Of a DNA stretch of 8,735 nt, positions 5,934-8,735 are shown piece by piece. This stretch comes from Thermoanaerobacterales bacterium. Lineage in GTDB: Bacteria > Actinomycetota > Acidimicrobiia > Acidimicrobiales > JACDCH01. Under the pieces are notes generated by a model. That model ran no database searches and was not told where the DNA came from. It saw only the letters and a program-made list of their open reading frames with translations. Every line of letters begins with the position of its first letter. The first letter of the stretch is position 1. Both the position numbers and the translations under genes were made by a program. The DNA lies in NCBI GenBank assembly GCA_017577565.1, contig PKRH01000131.1, positions 1 through 8,735 of the forward strand. The letters run 5' to 3'.

Positions 5934-7166
5934 ATGCGATCGAACCTCGTGCTCACGGCGCGGCTGCGCGCACTCCTGGGCCCGGACGCCGCCGGCGTCC
6001 GGCAGAGCCTCGTCGCGCTCGGGCTCAACTCGGCGAGCAGCCTGGTCGCCGGCGCCTTCCTCGGGGCCATCACCGCCACCCTCGCCGACTTCCCCGGCCT
6101 GCTGGTGCTCGTGCCGGCGGCCATCGGCCTGCGGGGCAACATCTTCGGCGCCTTCGGCAACCGGCTCTCCACCTCGATCCACGCCGGCACCTTCCGCTGG
6201 TCCCTGCGGCGCGAGGCCGTGCTCGGCCAGAACGTGCTGGCCTCGATGCTGCTGACGATGGCCATCTCGCTGGCGCTGGCCGTCGTGGCCAAGGGCATCG
6301 CGGTCGGCATGGGGGTGCCCGACTCCATCGACCTGCTGTCGATGGCCACCGTGTCCATCGCCGGCGGCGTGCTCGGCTCGATCGTCGTGCTCGGCGCCTC
6401 GCTCGCCCTCACCGCCGGGGCCGTGCGCTACGGATGGGACCTGGACAACGTCACCGCCCCGCTGGTCTCCAGCATGGGTGACGTCCTCACCCTGCCCGCC
6501 CTCTACCTGGCCACCTACCTGCTCGGCATCTCGATCGTCACGCCGGTCGTCGGGCTGGTGCTCGTCGCCGCCGCCCTCGCCTTCCTGGCCGCCGGCTGGC
6601 GCTCGACCACCGAGGGCCTGCGGCGCATCGTCCACGAGTCGGTGCCGGTGCTGCTGGCCGCCGGCTGCGTCAGCGCCGGGGCCGGCGTCGCCCTGGAGAA
6701 GTCCTTCGACCGCTTCGACACCCTGCCGGCGCTGCTCGTGCTCGTGCCCGCCCACCTGTCCAGCTCCGGTGCGCTCGGCGGGATCCTGTCGGGGCGGCTG
6801 TCGTCGAAGCTCTTCCTCGGCCTCGTGGCCCCGACCGCCCGGCCCGACCGCGAGGCCCGCCACGACATCTCGCTCGTGGTCCTGCTGGCCGTCCCCGTCT
6901 ACCTGGCCAACGGCGCCGGCGCCCACCTCGTGGCCCGGGCGCTCGGCCAGGCCAGCCCGGGCCTGTTCGACATGGTCGTGCTGTCGCTGATCGGCGGCGC
7001 GCTCGCCATCAGCTTCGTCGTCGCCGTCGCCTACTACGGCACCATCGCCGCCTACCGCACCGGCCTCGACCCCGACACCTACGGCATCCCGGTGGTCAGC
7101 TCGTCGGTCGACCTGGTCGGCTCGCTCACCCTCATCATCGGCATCGCCCTGCTCGGGCTGGGGTGA
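5934..7166 (+). CDS. Two-domain MgtE/SLC41-like divalent cation transporter
   Basis: A 410-residue integral membrane protein, probably carrying Mg2+ or a similar divalent cation. It is two MgtE membrane domains fused head to tail (about 23-226 and 229-410). The first has VPAAIGLRGN (60-69), GNRLST, and DLDNVTAPLVSSMGD (169-183). The second has the equivalents VPAHLSSSGA (271-280), SGRLSS, and LDPDTYGIPVVSSSVD (378-393). The repeated D-x-D-x4-P-x-V-S-S-x2-D block corresponds to the ion-binding helix of the family. Classical MgtE has a cytoplasmic N domain and CBS pair gating a dimer of one membrane domain; both are absent here, as in the two-domain SLC41 type. ATG 5934 is the first plausible start in frame, with only a weak AGG before it; GTG 5949 is an alternative. 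The PhoU-RCK_C gene follows after 59 nt and probably encodes its regulatory partner. Confidence 0.88.
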   Translation: MRSNLVLTARLRALLGPDAAGVRQSLVALGLNSASSLVAGAFLGAITATLADFPGLLVLVPAAIGLRGNIFGAFGNRLSTSIHAGTFRWSLRREAVLGQNVLASMLLTMAISLALAVVAKGIAVGMGVPDSIDLLSMATVSIAGGVLGSIVVLGASLALTAGAVRYGWDLDNVTAPLVSSMGDVLTLPALYLATYLLGISIVTPVVGLVLVAAALAFLAAGWRSTTEGLRRIVHESVPVLLAAGCVSAGAGVALEKSFDRFDTLPALLVLVPAHLSSSGALGGILSGRLSSKLFLGLVAPTARPDREARHDISLVVLLAVPVYLANGAGAHLVARALGQASPGLFDMVVLSLIGGALAISFVVAVAYYGTIAAYRTGLDPDTYGIPVVSSSVDLVGSLTLIIGIALLGLG

Positions 7167-7203
7167 GGCCGGGGCGACCGCCACGCGGGCGGGATCGGAC
7201 GAC

Positions 7204-7218
7204 CGACCAGCGTGGTCG
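7204..7218. promoter_or_regulatory. Inverted repeat upstream of the PhoU-RCK_C gene, candidate operator
   Basis: CGACCA-GCG-TGGTCG is a perfect 15-nt inverted repeat in the 59-nt gap between the transporter and its neighbour. It ends 6 nt before TATGGT (7225-7230), a TAnnnT -10 candidate, and covers the -35 position. It may be an operator, or a small hairpin affecting read-through from the transporter gene. Confidence 0.35.
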
Positions 7219-7224
7219 ACGGCC

Positions 7225-7230
7225 TATGGT
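7225..7230 (+). promoter_or_regulatory. Candidate -10 box for the PhoU-RCK_C gene
   Basis: TATGGT matches TAnnnT. A start about 7 nt downstream (near 7237) would favour ATG 7247 as the real initiation codon, since ATG 7226 lies inside the hexamer. It implies transcription independent of, or additional to, the upstream gene. Confidence 0.35.
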
Positions 7231-8479
7231 TGTGTCCGATCTCGAGATGGACGACAGACCTCGCAACCTCCGGGCCATGCTCGCAGAGGCGAAGGACCTC
7301 TCCGAGCTCATGGTCGACCTGGCCTACGCCGCCCTGTACTTCGGCGACCCCGACATGGCCGAGGAGGTGAGCGAGCTCGAGGAGCGCATGGACACGCTCG
7401 TCCACGAGATGCGCGCCGTGTGCGTCATGGCGGCCCGCCACCCCCGGGAGGCCGACGCCATGGCCTCGGTGCTGCAGGTCATCTCGTCGATCGAGCGGAT
7501 CGCCAACTCGGCGGTCGACATCGCCCGCATCGTCACCCACCGCCTCGGCATCCCCCGGGAGCTGGTCGCCGACCTCTCCAACGCCGAGGAGGTCTCGCAC
7601 CGGGTGCGGGTCCGCGAGGGCTCGCACCTCGCCCGCCGCCCGCTGCTCGACCTCGAGCTGCCGGTGCAGACGGGCATGCGCATCGTCGCCATCCGCCGGG
7701 GCCGGGAGTGGATCACCGACGTCGAGGGCGAGGAGATCCTCGTGCCCGGCGACGTGCTGTTCCTGCGGGGCTCGCCCGCCGGCATCACCCGCCTGCGGGA
7801 GCTGGCCGCCGCCCCCCGCTGGGAGCCGCCCTCACCGCCGGAGGACGGCCGCCTGACCGACCTCGACCGGGCCATCGACGTCCTGGTCGAGATGAAGAAC
7901 GTGTCCGAGACGGCGGTCGGGCTGGCCTACTCGGCCCTCGTGCTGGCCGACCTCGGCCTGGCCGCCGAGGTGCGCCACCTCGAGGACCGGCTCGACGAGA
8001 TGAAGGACCGGCTGGAGCTGTGGGTGCTGCGGGCGGCGTCCACCGACGTCGACCCCGCGCCGCTCCGGGGCCTGCTCCACCTCTCCCAGGCGGCCGAGGA
8101 CCTGGGCGACGCGGCCCAGCAGATGGTCTGGCTCATCGAGAAGCGCGAGCAGGTCCACCCCGTCCTGGAGATCGCGCTGGGCGAGAGCGACGACGTCGTC
8201 GTGCGGGTGCCGGTCGCCGGCGGGTCGCCGGCCGACGGGGCGACGCTCGCCGCGCTGCAGCTCGACGTCGACCCTGGCTTCCACGTGCTGGCCATCCGCC
8301 GGGGCGGCCGCTACGTCTACCGGCCCCGGGGCCATGTCGTGCTGGCCGAGGGCGACGAGCTCATCGCCAGCGGCCCCGACGAGGGCCGTGCGCTGCTCGC
8401 GGCCCGGCTGGGCTGGCGCCTCGAGGAGGACGAGGACACCGGCCAGTCGACCCTGGCGCCGCTGGCCGCCACCGGCTGA
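7226..8479 (+). CDS. Tandem PhoU-RCK_C (TrkA-C) protein, probable transporter regulator
   Basis: A 417-residue soluble protein built from two copies of a PhoU helical domain plus an RCK_C (TrkA_C) domain: PhoU about 12-108, RCK_C 122-196, PhoU 209-308, RCK_C 322-398. The copies align by eye: EAKDLSELMVDLAYAALYFGD (21-41) with EMKNVSETAVGLAYSALVLAD (222-242), and RIVAIRRGREWI (152-163) with HVLAIRRGGRYV (353-364). There is no Rossmann RCK_N domain and no membrane segment. RCK_C domains bind small ligands or ions and gate transporters; PhoU domains mediate regulatory contacts. Position 59 nt after a two-domain MgtE transporter suggests it is the cytoplasmic regulatory subunit. The start is uncertain: ATG 7226; ATG 7247 (410 aa), favoured by the -10 candidate and by GC3 rising only after about 7250; or GTG 7163, which overlaps the transporter stop but adds residues that look non-coding. 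Confidence 0.87.
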   Translation: MVVSDLEMDDRPRNLRAMLAEAKDLSELMVDLAYAALYFGDPDMAEEVSELEERMDTLVHEMRAVCVMAARHPREADAMASVLQVISSIERIANSAVDIARIVTHRLGIPRELVADLSNAEEVSHRVRVREGSHLARRPLLDLELPVQTGMRIVAIRRGREWITDVEGEEILVPGDVLFLRGSPAGITRLRELAAAPRWEPPSPPEDGRLTDLDRAIDVLVEMKNVSETAVGLAYSALVLADLGLAAEVRHLEDRLDEMKDRLELWVLRAASTDVDPAPLRGLLHLSQAAEDLGDAAQQMVWLIEKREQVHPVLEIALGESDDVVVRVPVAGGSPADGATLAALQLDVDPGFHVLAIRRGGRYVYRPRGHVVLAEGDELIASGPDEGRALLAARLGWRLEEDEDTGQSTLAPLAATG

Positions 8480-8502
8480 GCCGCGCGCCGGGGCCGTGTG
8501 CG

Positions 8503-8524
8503 GGTGCCGCTCGCGGGCGGCACC
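8503..8524 (+). terminator. Hairpin terminator after the PhoU-RCK_C gene
   Basis: GGTGCCGC (8503-8510) and GCGGCACC (8517-8524) form a perfect 8-bp stem with a 6-nt loop, 23 nt past the stop codon. There is no U-tract, so it would be an actinobacterial-style terminator. It lies between two convergent reading frames and could act for both. Confidence 0.5.
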
Positions 8525-8575
8525 ACCGGCCCTGGCGGGCCTCGCCGTCGCGGTCGCGGGCCGGGTGCCGCGGCG

Positions 8576-8735
8576 TCAGGTGGCGTCGTCCGGCGGGGTG
8601 GGCGGCGGCACCGTGGCCGGGCGGTCGAGCCGGCTGGTGATCGGGCGGGGACCGGTCGCCCCGCCCGCCTGCCGAACGCCGCCCTCGGGCGAGCCCGTGC
8701 CCGCGCCCGATCCGGCACTCGTGCCTTGTCCACCC
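8576..8735 (-). CDS. Probable C-terminal end of an unidentified gene, cut by window edge
   Basis: The minus frame enters from the right edge and ends at TGA 8578-8576, giving 52 residues rich in Gly, Ala, Pro and Thr. It ends ITSRLDRPATVPPPTPPDDAT and looks like a disordered tail. Codon third positions are almost all G or C in the last 40 codons, better than in the competing minus frame. Convergent placement with the terminator hairpin fits a real gene end. No domain is present, so the product cannot be named; it may be chance in such GC-rich DNA. Confidence 0.4.
   Translation of the reverse strand, partial: GGQGTSAGSGAGTGSPEGGVRQAGGATGPRPITSRLDRPATVPPPTPPDDAT

Noticed and set aside
5328..7184. 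A 618-codon minus-strand frame opposite the transporter
   Set aside because: It is a His/Gln/Asp/Gly-rich antisense shadow of the MgtE-like gene, with no domain.
8317..8733. A 138-codon minus-strand frame at the right end
   Set aside because: It overlaps the end of the PhoU-RCK_C gene, is Arg/Pro-rich, and has poorer third-position GC than the frame ending at 8576.

Overview
The window is very GC-rich. Its true reading frames end almost every codon in G or C, it uses several GTG starts, and some genes seem to lack a leader and Shine-Dalgarno site, having a TAnnnT -10-like hexamer just before the start codon. Together with an actinobacterial-style AraC regulator and actinobacterial lipoprotein composition, this suggests a high-GC actinobacterium, possibly of the Acidimicrobiia; that placement is inference from style. 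No tRNA, rRNA, CRISPR array, transposase, integrase or IS end is visible, and the region reads as ordinary chromosome.

Layout, left to right. (1) 1-675, minus: an AraC-type regulator cut by the window edge, divergent from an SGNH/GDSL hydrolase at 750-1535, plus. (2) 1548-1605: a long near-perfect hairpin between the convergent hydrolase and ceramidase genes. (3) 1634-3634, minus: a full-length neutral/alkaline-ceramidase-family protein that keeps the zinc-site motifs, has no signal peptide, and carries Ala where the family's catalytic Ser is expected. (4) 3748-4611, plus: an unrecognised membrane protein with a basic head and acidic tail, overlapping a coupled acylphosphatase at 4608-4910. 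(5) 4975-5607, minus: a predicted lipoprotein of the PEBP (YbhB/YbcL) family. (6) 5934-7166 and 7226-8479, plus: a two-domain MgtE/SLC41-like cation transporter followed by a protein made of two PhoU-RCK_C units. (7) 8480-8735: a candidate terminator hairpin, then the probable C-terminal end of a further minus-strand gene.

The most distinctive unit is the last gene pair. A transporter consisting of two fused MgtE membrane domains, with no cytoplasmic N or CBS domains, sits next to a soluble protein that is itself an internal duplication of PhoU plus RCK_C. The matching two-fold architecture suggests that the second protein is a separately encoded regulatory subunit of the transporter. The other genes look like independent single-gene or two-gene units.
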